64,000 nt of DNA, from the NCBI GenBank assembly GCA_034766995.1, contig CM068318.1, positions 3,092,501 to 3,156,500 of the forward strand. The letters are read 5' to 3'. The notes beneath the pieces were generated by a model. The model saw only the letters and a list, made by a program, of their open reading frames with translations, ran no database searches and was not told the origin of the DNA. Below, piece after piece: positions 47,023 through 58,949 of the stretch (the stretch's first letter is position 1; each line of letters starts with the position of its first letter). The position numbers and the translations under genes were made by a program. This stretch comes from Acanthacorydalis orientalis. Taxonomy: Eukaryota; Arthropoda; Insecta; Megaloptera; Corydalidae.

Positions 47023-48734
47023 TGTTCGCGTGAACGAAACAATTTCATAAATTCAAACGTGAAAAATTCTAGGCGTGAATATCATTTTCTGGCTACATTT
47101 AATACGAAATGTTATCTGCGAACGGTCAATAAATGTCTAAACACTTTTTCGCGTTTTCGTATATCTTGTTTCTTATAAATGATACAAAGATGTACAAAAA
47201 ATATATATGCGGATAAGTAACGTACACACACACACACAGAGAGAGACACGGAAAAATATATACACAGACATGCGTTTTCCTTGAAAATATCAAATGAGCT
47301 TATATTGGCTCGGCACGCGAATCACACACACGCATTTTCATTTTTCTGTAATATATGTCACAATGTTCTGACACTTATCGCGTGACTAGCTGCTGTATGT
47401 ATGTGTGACTAAGTGACTAACGTGTACTGCAATTGTGTACGGACTTGTTGTTAGCTGTAGGAAGGATTTTTAGATTGCCGGCTTCGATTTTGCCCTGCCT
47501 TCGTGCATAAGTGAATCGAAACAGTGGTTGTGAGAAAATGGATTCTCGGAGTTCATACTTTGAAGATTGTAAAATGGAAAGAAATATATCAAATTTCAAT
47601 CCTTGAATACTGTATATGAAGAAAATTTATTTCGTTTACTATTCCTACTTAGTCAAAGTAAATAAAGTGTTTTTTTTAAAAAAAAAATACATTGAGGAAT
47701 TAATTTAAAAAAAAAAATGTGAAACCGTTAATATACTACTTACGATTGTACCTAATTCAACAATTCGAAACTAGAAATCCGTAGAAAATTTTCAATATTC
47801 TCTACACAAATTTGTGTAATATTTCATCAAGTTAATTCTCAATTCCATGTAGGATAGAAAACGATACAGAAATTACATGTATAAAGAATGAAAGAAATTA
47901 AACATGAATATGATAAGAAAATAAACAAACTTAGCTAGAAAAATCATTCATCATCTTTTTCAGATAATGCGTCGTCACCTGATTATTTATTGAGATCTGT
48001 GAAAAACTTCTTAAATAGAATTGTGTTCAATTTAAAAAAAAAACGCCTTAATGAGTTCTTTGCTTCTAAATACGGGCACGTTTCTTAAAACAAAATTCAT
48101 AAGTTATCCGATTGAAAACAGATAGTTGTAAGTTATGATGAAACTTACATTTTAAATGAAACAATTAAAAAAAAACTATTTTATTTTCATTCGAAAACGA
48201 GACAACATTCACTTACTTCCTAGCCATATAAAATCGAAATTTATACTAATTCTCACAATACTGAAAATCTATTGATACGTTACAGATTCAATTTATTAGT
48301 TTCTCGGAACCGGGATCCTTAAAATGAATTCTGTTTCGAGTGCACTAAATAATCTGATCCGCGCGCGTATAAAAAATTAAAATCTATTAACCGACGCCAC
48401 GGCCCGTAACTGTGTTCGACTGTTTACGCAAAATAAAGCACGGCCGTGCTTTAAATATGGCTGAAGTTGTTTTTTCCTCTCGGGGACCACTTAGTCGTGA
48501 CATTACAACTGTATTGATTTTATTCGTTGATAATTTGAATTATTCAGGATTACTTTGAAGGTTACATTCGATAGTGAACACACTTTGTACTACAGACACT
48601 TGTTCGAAATGTGTAAAATTAATCAGACACTAAGACAATACAATTCCAGTTATGTCTTTGTACGATTCATAGAAATAAAATTTATATAAACACTTGTCCG
48701 TGTAGATTTGTTTAAATTTACACACCAGTCAAAT
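47023..48734. other. Unassigned intron DNA
   Basis: A short (CA)n(GA)n run at 47225-47246 and a CpG-richer patch at 48300-48490. No gene recognised. Confidence 0.4.
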
Positions 48735-48885
48735 ATTAAAACGTTTAAATCTCCAAAACGGTCAATAATGATGTACTGAACATTTTTGATTAGAATATTT
48801 CAGGTGGTTTGTGAAACAAAAAGATAATTCGTTTGTTAAAGTGAATTTATACAACAGTGTCAGAATTTATTATGAAATATAAACC
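48735..48885 (+). repeat. Dispersed repeat R1
   Basis: Contains GGTCAATAATGATGTACTGA, ACATTTTTGATTAGAATATT, GGTGGTTTGTGAAACAAA and TTCGTTTGTTAAAGTGAATT, then ACAACAGTGTCAGAATTTAT. Confidence 0.6.
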
Positions 48886-49304
48886 ATTCTTTTACAGCGA
48901 AACGAAGTAGACGATCCTCTTAATAAAAACATGACATACGATTAAAACAATTTCAACTTGGTTTCTCTTTTATTTACTTTATCATAATAACGCATCCTAA
49001 TAAAGTTTTGCTCTACTTTAAAAGGAATAACTTGAATATGTAAGTTCAATTACAACCACTTTGCTACAAAAATATTATTGAATGTATTTGACAATAATCA
49101 GAAGCTGCTATGTAAATATTTTTCAGAAATATTTACTTATAAAAGCAATAAATTAATTAATTAGCTTCCAGATTAATATTTTCCAATTAGATAAATAATT
49201 CCATCATTGAACATCTTGGAATATATTTTAAAATGAAATCTGACTGTATTAATCTTTTGGGAATTGATATTTTTTCCAAGAATATCAAGGCGGTAACATT
49301 AAAT

Positions 49305-49341
<37 letters not shown>

Positions 49342-50175
49342 TGTATGTGTGTGTGTGTGTTTATGAAGGCAAAACAGAATTTAAACGTACTTTTGTGAAA
49401 AGAAAACATCAAATTGTAAATATCGTACAAAAAGAAACAAGCAAGAAAAAAGAAGCATTTGTTATTTTTTCCTAGAATTCCCGAACCTATTTTCTATTTA
49501 CTAAAAAGTAACTACAGACTTAACACATTAAAAAAAGAAGAGTACGGGTCGTCGCAACGTTTACAGACTCCCGTGCTGTGTACAGTCAAAGCTGTTATGA
49601 CCTCGACATCGAAAATCGATACTAGAGAACAAGACGAAAAAAAAAGCTATGGACTCAGACATCAAAACAAACACGTTGCTTAGGAGGAGCGGCGTCGTTG
49701 CGTTTCGAAAAGCCGCCGGAGGTACGAGACAACGAATCCGTTTCGATGCAGCGCGACATCAAAGCAGTGTTACGCCCGAATTTGAAATATCACCTGTCAG
49801 ATGAGCCGGATAAAAGCCAGTCCACGATGAAAAAAAAAACACTTCGTCAGCGGTTCAATCCCTGCGTGCGCACATAGATTGATTATTGTTAAATCGTTGT
49901 CGTTTATCGAACTCTTTTTTTTTTTTTAATGGTGAACCGAGGTGACACATTGTCGATGCACGTGATGAGTAACATAATTTGTTCGTAGGCTAAACATGTC
50001 AATCGATATAATTTTTTTTTTATCGAACATCTATAATAGATTCCAAAACTCCGAACACATTTCGTATTATAATACTCCTTTCGAGCGAAATTGAATTTTT
50101 TATTCGATTTGAATTTAAAATTAACGGTCTGAAAATTAACGGTAATCTCTGGTATGAAAATTGAGTTGATTTGTT

Positions 50176-50213
<38 letters not shown>

Positions 50214-50269
50214 ACTATATATAATCAACTTGGGTTTCCACACAAAAGTATCAAAAAAAAACCATCTCA
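48886..50269. other. Intron DNA with a CpG-richer island
   Basis: TA/TG tracts at 49311-49361 and (TA)n at 50187-50212. The interval 49540-49880 is about half G+C. Confidence 0.4.
49583..49612 (+). mobile_element. Possible pogo/Tc1-type terminal repeat
   Basis: CAGTCAAAGCTGTTATGACC directly after TA, then TCGACATCG, resembles the ends of pogo-like elements in insects. No opposite end or transposase was found, so this may be a fragment or chance. Confidence 0.25.
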
Positions 50270-50279
50270 TATTTGAGAT

Positions 50280-50362
50280 TTAAATTCAATTGTATTTTAG
50301 TAGTGTATTTATCTAAAATACTAAATAAAAAATTGCATAACTTTTCTTAACCCCTGCACCCC
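50280..50362 (+). repeat. Hairpin-forming dispersed repeat R4, copy 2
   Basis: Shares TTCAATTGTATTTTAGTA, TACTAAATAAAAA, AACTTTTCTTA and CCCTGCACCCC with 40955-41056. It lies immediately upstream of the truncated retrotransposon copy. Confidence 0.6.
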
Positions 50363-50369
50363 TTTTAAG

Positions 50370-50618
50370 TATGGACGTGCCTGCAGATCAAATGAGGAAA
50401 GTAAAGTGAGGAAATGTTTAGAAGCAAAATCTCAAGGAAGAAGAGGAAGAAAGAGACCAAGAACTATGTACGAACGATACGTACAGCAGCTTGGAAGACG
50501 GCGAGGAAACACCATGGAGGAGATGAAGAGACTGACCAGTAGCAGAGATGGATGGAAGAGATGGACCGAGACCGCTCCCACGCTGAAAGGCAGATAGGGA
50601 GGAACGAGAAAGAAAAAA
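50370..50618 (+). mobile_element. 5'-truncated non-LTR retrotransposon, copy 2
   Basis: The frame 50370-50597 encodes YGRACRSNEESKVRKCLEAK, an RRGRKRPRTMYERY segment and KRLTSSRDGWKRWTET, then APTLKGR and a stop. Compared with the copy at 1513-1790 it keeps the sequence before the stop intact and gives the better 3' end. An A-rich tail follows. No target duplication was recognised. Confidence 0.8.
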
Positions 50619-51880
50619 TTTTCGTGCTCTTTTCAGAATGTACCAATCGATTCCATTAATTAACTATTCATTATGTTAAATATGAAATTTTATAACTACA
50701 AATAAAATCCATATTTACATCTTTTCATCTATTAAAGAGGATGAGAGAATGTTGTTTTAGTATATTCTGAGTATATATTATATATTTTAATAATTAGTAC
50801 GTTTAATATAAACCACTTAAAGAATTCAGAGTATTAAAATCGATCAAACGATATTATTTCATTATACATTGTAAAGAAAAAAAAACTGAGGTGCTGAGGG
50901 AAGAATTAACCAGTCGCATGAACATAGATAAAACTTGATAGTGTGGTGAAACTATAAATGAAAAATTGCATTCCGTGTGCGATGCGAGCGCTCGCACGTG
51001 TACAATTTCAACTTGCATGCGACGACCGTAATATTTCGAATAAATCATTCTGAAAATAGATAATTATCAGCTAGTGGACCCGAAGCGGTAATGTCCATTT
51101 ACGATATGAATGCCTCAGAACTCCCTACCATCAACCTAAATCATTCGAAATGGATTCAATGTAAGATTCGTTATGTGAATATACATTAATATCGCATTAT
51201 ATTTCCAATATTTCCACTGGCTCCGTCCGTTAATTAAACCTGAAATATTTTTAATTGAATCGACGTACGATATTCACACGCTCGCACATACATTAAATGA
51301 AATTTTAATAAACATATACGGCGTGTGCCGAAATCGACCTGTGTACTTTCAATAAATTAAATTAAAATGCACTGTTCGATGATCACACGTTGAAATTCAC
51401 TTTTCAATATCGAATTTATATTTTGAACGTTCGATACCGATCTGTTATTTTAGTATGATTATCGATATAATATTATAAATTAATTGAGTTTATGATATTG
51501 AAACGTATATATAATTACAGAACGTTTAAAATCGTTAAAAGTATCTCTAAAAAAAACTAATTAGTACAGAGATATTATATTAATAATCGAATAATATACG
51601 TGTGTCGTGCTTGTTTGGATTTTTTTTTCTGTTATTAAATGAGATTTCTGTTTTCGGTTCGTTATTATGTTTTAATTAAATTGTTTATACAACTAAAATA
51701 TGTATTAGCTAGTAAATAAATTATTAATTACATTAAAATCAGTGTAGTTTTTTTTGTTCGAGGCTTGTAAATATTTAATTTTACAGAAAAAGATTAACTC
51801 GCGTTTCTCAGAATCGAATATTTTCCTCTTTATGTGTCGGAACGTTTTGAAAATTTTATTATTTTTTTTAATAAATACAT

Positions 51881-51942
<62 letters not shown>

Positions 51943-52149
51943 CTATATTTAAATTTCATGGACTGAATTGTAATTTTGGTACTATTAGCTTATTTTTTAA
52001 ATTTAATTCAATGTTTTGAGAAGAATTGTGTAATTATTCGAGATCTGTACTATGTTTTACACTTTTTTTTTGATTTTTAAGTAATGTTCTTTTAACAAAA
52101 TACATTTTAAAGATAATCTAAAGTTGTTTTTTTACGAAAATTTCTAAAT
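50619..52149. other. Unassigned intron DNA
   Basis: A (CA)n(TA)n compound tract at 51886-51938 and a CpG-richer stretch at 50960-51330. Nothing else recognised. Confidence 0.4.
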
Positions 52150-52235
52150 GGATACGTGTAGGCGAAAAAAGAATTCCTTTGTGATAGTGAATCTATACAC
52201 ATTATGAAAACTGTATTGAGATATGAATGAAAAGA
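52150..52235 (+). repeat. Dispersed repeat R1 (downstream half)
   Basis: Contains TTCCTTTGTGATAGTGAATC, then ATACACATTATGAAAACTGT and ATTGAGATATGAATG. Confidence 0.55.
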
Positions 52236-55073
52236 TTAATACTGTTTTTAACTTAAATGATTCCCTTATAGTAATGTAATTTATAAAATTTTGAAAAAGA
52301 CTCAAAATAAAAAAAAATCCTGATTGATTCTCTTTTAACATAACAAGATTCATAAACATATCCTGATAAAATGAAGAAAAAAAGTGCTTATTCCAAGACT
52401 GAAATACCCGTAAAAATATGTTAAAATTATAGAAAGTTAATACAAAAGATTTAATAGTTCTTTTTTAGATTTTTTTTTGTCCTGAAAAAGATTTAATACC
52501 GTTTAATTCTCTCTCACATTCACTCAAATAAAACTCTGAACTCAATGTCATTTCTCAAATAAATTAAAATTGTATGTTTTATATTTAGATGTCAATCACT
52601 AATCACATCTCTAAATTCTGTTTAATTATCGCTTTAAAATTTCATTCCCTGCCTTCGTACTGGTATTGACAAACTGTCTATGACTAGATGATGCTGCAGA
52701 ATGAGGTCATCTGCATGTTGCATATTCTCGAATGCCATGACTATGTTCAACCACCGTATAGTTATAGATCATACGTTGAATTGTCCTTGCACTGGTAATC
52801 CGGCACGGTTTTTCCATGCTGCGCGAGCAGTCCTTTATAGAATCCCTGTGATCGCTGTTCAAAAAGCGATCATTTTTCATAATTATAATCGTTATAATGT
52901 TATTTAAGTCATTGTTTATAATTTATCTCGCCATTCAATCGATTTTATAGGGACGGGACGAACTTTACTTTTTATTATTGATTCAATTTGTAGAGCTCAT
53001 AATTGTATTAAAACCAACAAATAAACTGAAACTATATACTTGAAATTTAATACATTTTACCATACATGTTCTGCTGAAAGAACTTGGAGACGGTTTCAAA
53101 TTTAACAACGTTGATTCTAAAATATTATGTATCAAGCATAATTATATGTGCTGAAATATTCCATATGTAACAATATCGTGAATAAAAAAATCTCTTACAT
53201 TTATAAAATTCAGCAGGTAATGAAAGAGAATTTGTGATTTTATTTTATACGAACATGTGTAAGAATTATTCAAATATTTTTATGAATATTCTTTAAAGGC
53301 AATTTTATATACGTGTATGTATATATATAAGAGAATATAAATATATAAAATTTAATTTCCACCCGTAAATAATATTTACTCCATTTTTTCTACTGGATTA
53401 AGGAACAATCTACAAGAAAAGGAATAGCGATTGATGTTTTGTAGTTAAGTTTTTTTCAAATAATGTATTTTTGACAGAGGTTTTAAGGGAGAGATACTCA
53501 AAACAACATTTTTTTTATTTTCGAATCTTAGTCTATTTTTGAAGTCAACTCTAGATATTTGTATATGCATATATTTCATTATGTTTAAACTATATAGCTG
53601 AGAGCTTTAAAAAATACAGTTTGGAACAGGAAATATTACTGTACAGTAATTAAGTGTGTAAAATATGAAAATAAAACAGAATAATGTCAATAAAATAAAC
53701 GATATCTGGTTTTAAGAATTTATTATATTATTTCACTTCTTCTCTTTTATGAATATATAACAAATATTTTTTTAAAAAAATGAAATTTTTCTTTGTGGAA
53801 TCATAAGGTTTTCGCAAATGAGAAAACAACACATGCAATTCCATTTAACAATTCATTTAACTTGAATTCTACACACAAAACTCGAAAAAACTTAGTCTAA
53901 AAAGCTGTTTGGTTGTTTATGAATTTCTAAAAATATATTGATTAATATTTAGGCATTTGGCTGTTTATATTTTTACTAAAAATCCTTGTATTATCTGTAT
54001 ATCGTTCTCTTTAATTGTATCAATTTACCTGCAGTAAAGGCTATATAATAAGAGTAAATATGAGGATCTACAAACACTCTTAAATCAATATGAGAATTTC
54101 TTGTGCGTAAGTCGAGTTACTGTCATTTATAACACTTTTTTGACCTTTCATTAGACCAAGATATTGTGCTGAATATTATATGAAAATCCTCACAATACAT
54201 AAATAAAGAAAATAAGAAAATAATATAAATCACAACCGTTTCAAATATATTTCATAGAATTTATACGACTGTATGTTGAAAATAAATTCGTTTTGACTGT
54301 TATTTTTCAATGTTTTGCCTTTCACTCTACGAAAGAAATTCTTAACAAGATTTATGATAAGATTATATATATACATATAGAAACGGAGAGTGTTTCACTT
54401 TTGGGAGAAAGAGAGTGCGAGAGAGAAATCTTGATGTAATTTCAATTTGAATTTCATTAAAAAAATAATTTTAACTCAATAACTACGTCACGCGTCCTAC
54501 ATTTTCTGTAATGCCGAATTTTATAATATTACTGTTTTAAAGAAGTAATCCGATTATAATTGTGAAACATCGGTGAATTTCTTGACTAAACACGAATTCT
54601 GAGCTGAAGGCATCAAATATTGTTTTTGTACAGGGTACACGGCTCGAAAATACTTCAAAACAAATTTCATATTTGATCAATTGTAAACTGAACAATGAAC
54701 TCGAACCGTTTCATTTGGAAAATGTTTAAGTTTTAAGTCTTGGGAAACGGTTTGTTTACTGAGCTCTGCATAAATAGTAATCGATGTCGTCTATTGTTTC
54801 ATTCAATGCCCCTTTTTTATCTCGATGTGCATTGATTTGGTTCATTGTATTTTATGTACAGATTCTATTTTCTCGTTTGTTGAAGAAAATCATTTCGATG
54901 GATATAAATCAGAACTATTTTATACTGACGTTTTTCTATTAAACCTTAGAATAGTTTGTTTTTGTGTTAAATGAAAAAAAAATAATATAATAATCTCTCC
55001 GTAATGAGTAACATTTTTCAACAATATAACATATGACGGCCACAAAACAATAATCGTATAGAAATAATCTTAC
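52236..55073. other. Intron 1 DNA next to exon 1, no element recognised
   Basis: About 2.8 kb unusually free of long microsatellites and recognisable transposons. Slightly GC-richer at 52640-52800 and 54480-54900. This 5' part of the first intron is where regulatory elements would be expected, but no specific site could be identified. Confidence 0.4.
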
Positions 55074-55217
55074 CTGATATAAGACGAACCAACGTAGTTG
55101 CCATTTAGTGCTGTCAGCAGTTCTTTTATGTAGATAGCCGGCCTGTGAATGATCGAAATGTGCTCTCTCTGATAGCATCACCAATTGCGCATCGTTAACT
55201 CTCACTGTACGCTGCAT
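55074..55217 (-). CDS. RasGRF-family exon 1 (N-terminal PH domain, first half)
   Basis: First coding exon of a Ras-specific guanine nucleotide-releasing factor, a multidomain exchange factor that loads GTP onto Ras (and Rac) at the membrane. The 48 codons begin MQRTVRVNDAQLV and contain AGYLHKRTADSTKWQLRWFV, the first strands of the N-terminal PH domain with the conserved K-W-Q...W-F core. Vertebrate RASGRF1 begins in the same way (MQK, then a GYLSKR motif and KWQ..WF), which is why I start at 55217. An in-frame ATG lies five codons upstream (55232) in a good context and could also be used. The exon ends CAG, followed by the donor GTAAGA, in phase 0. It joins exon 2 (11993) exactly at the LYQ/NLLFY boundary of the family. 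What is seen: sequence, splice site, alignment from memory. Inferred: the rest of the protein, which lies outside the window. Confidence 0.92.
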
Positions 55218-55256
55218 TTTAGGGCTTAGCATGGTGCAAATACACCGCAAAATGAA

Positions 55257-55328
55257 TTACAGTCGATCGGAAACACAGGAAACAGTGTTCAGAGCCATGT
55301 AATTTTTAAACGCGAACAGGATCAACAT
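55257..55328 (-). promoter_or_regulatory. Upstream open reading frame in the putative 5' leader
   Basis: A 23-codon frame (MLILFAFKNYMALNTV...) ends with TAA 40 bases before the RasGRF ATG at 55217 and holds two in-frame ATGs. If the leader is contiguous here, it could dampen translation. Whether this DNA is transcribed is not known, and a 5' untranslated intron could remove it. Confidence 0.35.
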
Positions 55329-55674
55329 GACGGCCTCACTAAATACACCGAGCAATAAATTTTAACAGTCACAGTGGAACGCTTTTTTTTTGTCTCTTTG
55401 TGTTTTTGCTTGTCGGGTTGATTTTTCCGAGTGTCGAATCTGAAGGTGGTTATCTGTAAATGAAAAAAAATAATTGGTACCTAATTGTTTCATTAACAAC
55501 ATGTTAATAGTTAAATTAAACAGTGCAACTAATTCATTTATTTTACTAGAATGATTAAATATTCATTTTACTGTTGTGACACACAATGAGAAAAAATAGC
55601 GATAGAGTGAAAATCGAAGTGGAATTTCACACATATAACTTGCATTATTATATCATTGCGGTAAAACCCTTCAG

Positions 55675-55736
<62 letters not shown>

Positions 55737-56205
55737 ATACATGTGCGCGAATTTTATTAAATAAATATAATAATTTAAGATCTCACGATTAGATACTGTC
55801 TCACTGTATGTTCTCCACGTTGTGAAAACATTGCAATGTAATTAAAAACGGAAGAGCGATGATAATATCTCACCGAATATGTACACAGAAATTACAATGA
55901 ATTACAGGAAGCGAAACTGGCCGATGAAGAAAAGGAAAATATTTGATTACGGATTTACCCTTGACAATCCCTATGTAAAATATAAAAGATATATTTTAGT
56001 AGGCCGGATCGCATGGGAATCAGTGTATAAAAAAATGATTCCGTTCGGCGACGGCCGCCGCAAAAAATAATTTCTCAATTTGAAAATAGGATACTATGTC
56101 GTATTATTATGTTGGTGATATATTCGGTATTCTTCCGCGAACGAATTCATTTTTATAGAAAAAGTTTTGTCGCATAAATTGTATGCTCTTTCTAATACCG
56201 TACAG

Positions 56206-56208
<3 letters not shown>
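55329..56208. other. Upstream flank of RasGRF exon 1
   Basis: Probable leader and promoter side of the gene. I see no convincing TATA box or initiator. A (TA)n tract lies at 55677-55732. A 63-codon plus-strand frame (55879-56070) is unrecognised and may be chance. Confidence 0.35.

Positions 56209-56266
<58 letters not shown>
56209..56266. repeat. (TA)n microsatellite
   Basis: About 58 bases of TA. Confidence 0.95.
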
Positions 56267-56267
<1 letters not shown>

Positions 56268-56280
56268 TATGTCTTCAAAT

Positions 56281-56610
56281 GTTTTTGTAATTGGGCTGAA
56301 ACCACAACTATTCGCTGATAGTTAAAAAAATTCTGCAATCATCTATTATAGGGGATTTGTGAAAATTTCGTACGGCCATGGCGATGATTATTTCTTGAAC
56401 TTAAAGACGTGTTGAATAGTAAATTTTAACCTCTTTCTAATGATGTGTATCTTTATATATAATTTTTTGTATATTTTCCTGCAATTGGGCGGAAACCGCG
56501 ACCATACACATACTTAGAAAAATTCTGCAATCCTGTATCATATTTTTGAACATAAAAATATGTGTCTAATAGTAAATTAGAATCATTTTTATTATTATTA
56601 AATCGATCAC
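56281..56610 (+). repeat. Tandem pair of diverged units of about 185 bp
   Basis: Unit 1 (56288-56455) and unit 2 (56473-56610) share GTAATTGGGCTGAAACCACA against GCAATTGGGCGGAAACCGCG, then AAAAATTCTGCAATC, then GTGTTGAATAGTAAATTT against GTGTCTAATAGTAAATTA, in order. No coding content recognised. Confidence 0.65.
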
Positions 56611-58073
56611 ACATATCTTCTGATTAGATAAATGTAGGGTGAGATCTTTTTGAATTTCATCTATTTCCAGTTACTTCAACTCATTTATAACAATCTTTCA
56701 AGCCACATCTTAACAACGATCGATTGTTCGGCACCAACCTCTGAATAGGTAATTTTTTTAATTAAATTCATTATCGTTTCCATAACAATCCAGATAAAAT
56801 CATCGAAGAGAAAAAATATCCTTTTTTTTTAAAAAAAAACTACTAATTAAATTGCAAACTCGTTTACAAAACCGATAACTAGAATATGTAATTTCCGTTC
56901 TCGTTAATTACAAAATACATATATATATATATATATATATATATTACTGACAAGAAAAACACAACGGCAATAACGCCGTGTGAAATAATAATAATAACAA
57001 AAAAAAAAAAAAACGTGATCTATCACCATTAATCTTATCGCACTGTGCACTATGAATACATATTTGAAAAGCGTTGTCTGATCTCGAGCTGTTCGATCGA
57101 ATCGTACTCGACGTCATGTCTCGCCGTTGCAAGTTCGACCTCGTTCAATTATTTAATCATTTAAGTATTTTCTCGCTGCTTTCTCGGCCACCAAATACGT
57201 CTATTGATTTAATTGGTGTCTGTAGTGATTGGTTGGATTGTTCTTGACCGAGTTTAAAATATTTAAAATTGAATTTTAAGGTGTTTTATTACACAATTAG
57301 GTTGAAGTCCGTTATATTGCCAATTTATCGCGTATTTAGAATTAAAAGTTACCATTTTTTTTACTGAAACAGAATCCTGACTCCTGAGTGCGGATTTGAT
57401 TGGAATCAAAATGATTTCAGTCATACAAGCTGCAAAGCAGTTAGATTTTTTCAGATATGTGACTGTGAAAGTAAATTTATTTAAAATTTAAAGGAAAAAC
57501 ATGTGAAAGAGAATGTAAATCTAAAAAATAGGATAAAGATCTAATGTATCTTAAACATGTATCGAATCCAAAATGTTTTATTGCTAAGAATAGTCGTTTA
57601 TGGACAGACAGTGTCACAGAATGTGAAGAATATCAAAATCAAGTTATTTATCTAAAAAAGTTTGCACATTTAATATCCTCTCTTCTTAATTTTTAATTAT
57701 AAAACTGTATATATATATATGTGTGTATATATATATATATTATATGCGCATAATTTAAATACGAAGACACAAGACGAACCGAAATTAAACAAGATCATTC
57801 TTCTTCGACGGCGGTCGAGAGAAAGTTTCATCTCTCCGTTTCCGTACGTTCTTCGATGTATACCTCATATACTTAATCTCGATCTGTCCAATGTTTATAT
57901 CCGAGGGATAACTAAAGTACATACTACCAAAACATTTTATCCAGCTTTGGAAAAAGTTTGAACGTGCCTCTATAATCCGACTTGAGTTTCTTTTTTTACG
58001 CAGCGTTTTCTGTCATGTCGACCGAAAAAGAATACAGGAAACGTTTCAGCGTACCTTTTTCATACATACATAA
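56611..58073. other. Flanking DNA, no gene recognised
   Basis: TA tracts at 56918-56943 and 57708-57741. The interval 57040-57200 is slightly GC-richer. Confidence 0.4.
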
Positions 58074-58079
58074 TTATAT

Positions 58080-58149
<70 letters not shown>
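58074..58149. repeat. (TA)n microsatellite, about 75 bp
   Basis: Long TA tract. Confidence 0.95.
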
Positions 58150-58150
<1 letters not shown>

Positions 58151-58538
58151 TATATAACTTTACATAAAATGAACAACATCTCGAAATAAAAACGGTTCTC
58201 CAATTTAAAATACTAGTTTCATTTTCGTTCATCTTTATTTTTAATAGATACAACGCGCGTGTTGAAAATAATAGAATTTTATAACAGATTGATTACATAA
58301 ATGTTTAAAACCAGATCTGAATCTGAAAAATATTTAAAAACTCTACACAAGTGCCAATTACCACCTACACCCGTTCAGAACAATCCCTGCGGATTAATAT
58401 AACAAGTCTGCTTTAATTAGATAAAACTAATCCGTTCGAGACGACTGATCGATTTGAAATATATCTCTGTGGAGCAAACGGTTTTCTTTAAACCAATTCG
58501 ACGTCGCACGTTCCAAAATTAGTGTTTAGATACCGCAC

Positions 58539-58577
58539 GACGTCACAATACCTGAATAATGGTCTCATTTACGTCAT
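58539..58577. promoter_or_regulatory. Two CRE-like motifs
   Basis: GACGTCA at 58539-58545 and TTACGTCAT at 58569-58577 match the core of cAMP-response elements, 24 bases apart in a CpG-richer stretch about 3.3 kb upstream of RasGRF exon 1. Such short motifs occur by chance; function is only a guess. Confidence 0.2.
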
Positions 58578-58949
58578 GTAAGCTCTTTATTTGACTCTTT
58601 AATTATAACCCAGAATCGTTCCCGTGACGAATTTTAGACGGAGCGAGCTCTAATTATTATATGAGTTCGTACGTGCTTTAAATACTATATTATTTATATA
58701 GACGGTGTACGCATGCTGTAATAATATTCTATCAACTGTCACTTCATATAAACACTGTTTGATTGTTTTTTTTTCTTAATTTAATAAAACATAGATCGTA
58801 TTCGAAACCGTAATATGTCTCTCTATAATTGAAAAACGCTCCTGCACAGTCACTTTCATTCGTGTTCTGATTGGGTGATGAGACCGTGTGTCTCTGTTCT
58901 TATCGGTTGACATCAAACACATGTATGTAGCTCTCTCACTAGGAAAAAA

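Larger units (their letters stand above)
11994..55073 (-). other. RasGRF intron 1 (43,080 bp)
   Basis: This intron is defined by the donor at 55073 and the acceptor at 11994, and splits the PH domain between two strands. It is filled with DNA transposon relics, two non-LTR retrotransposon fragments, dozens of (TA)n tracts and a diverged dispersed repeat. I recognise no other coding exon within it. Because the exon phases and protein match fit directly, no additional exon is needed between exons 1 and 2. Confidence 0.85.

Noticed and set aside
49840..49865. tRNA-like T-arm (GGTTCAATCC)
   Set aside because: No matching D-arm, anticodon arm or acceptor stem upstream.
55879..56070. Plus-strand 63-codon frame starting with ATG
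   Set aside because: No recognisable family or supporting signals; length is within chance expectation, so it is only mentioned in the flank description.
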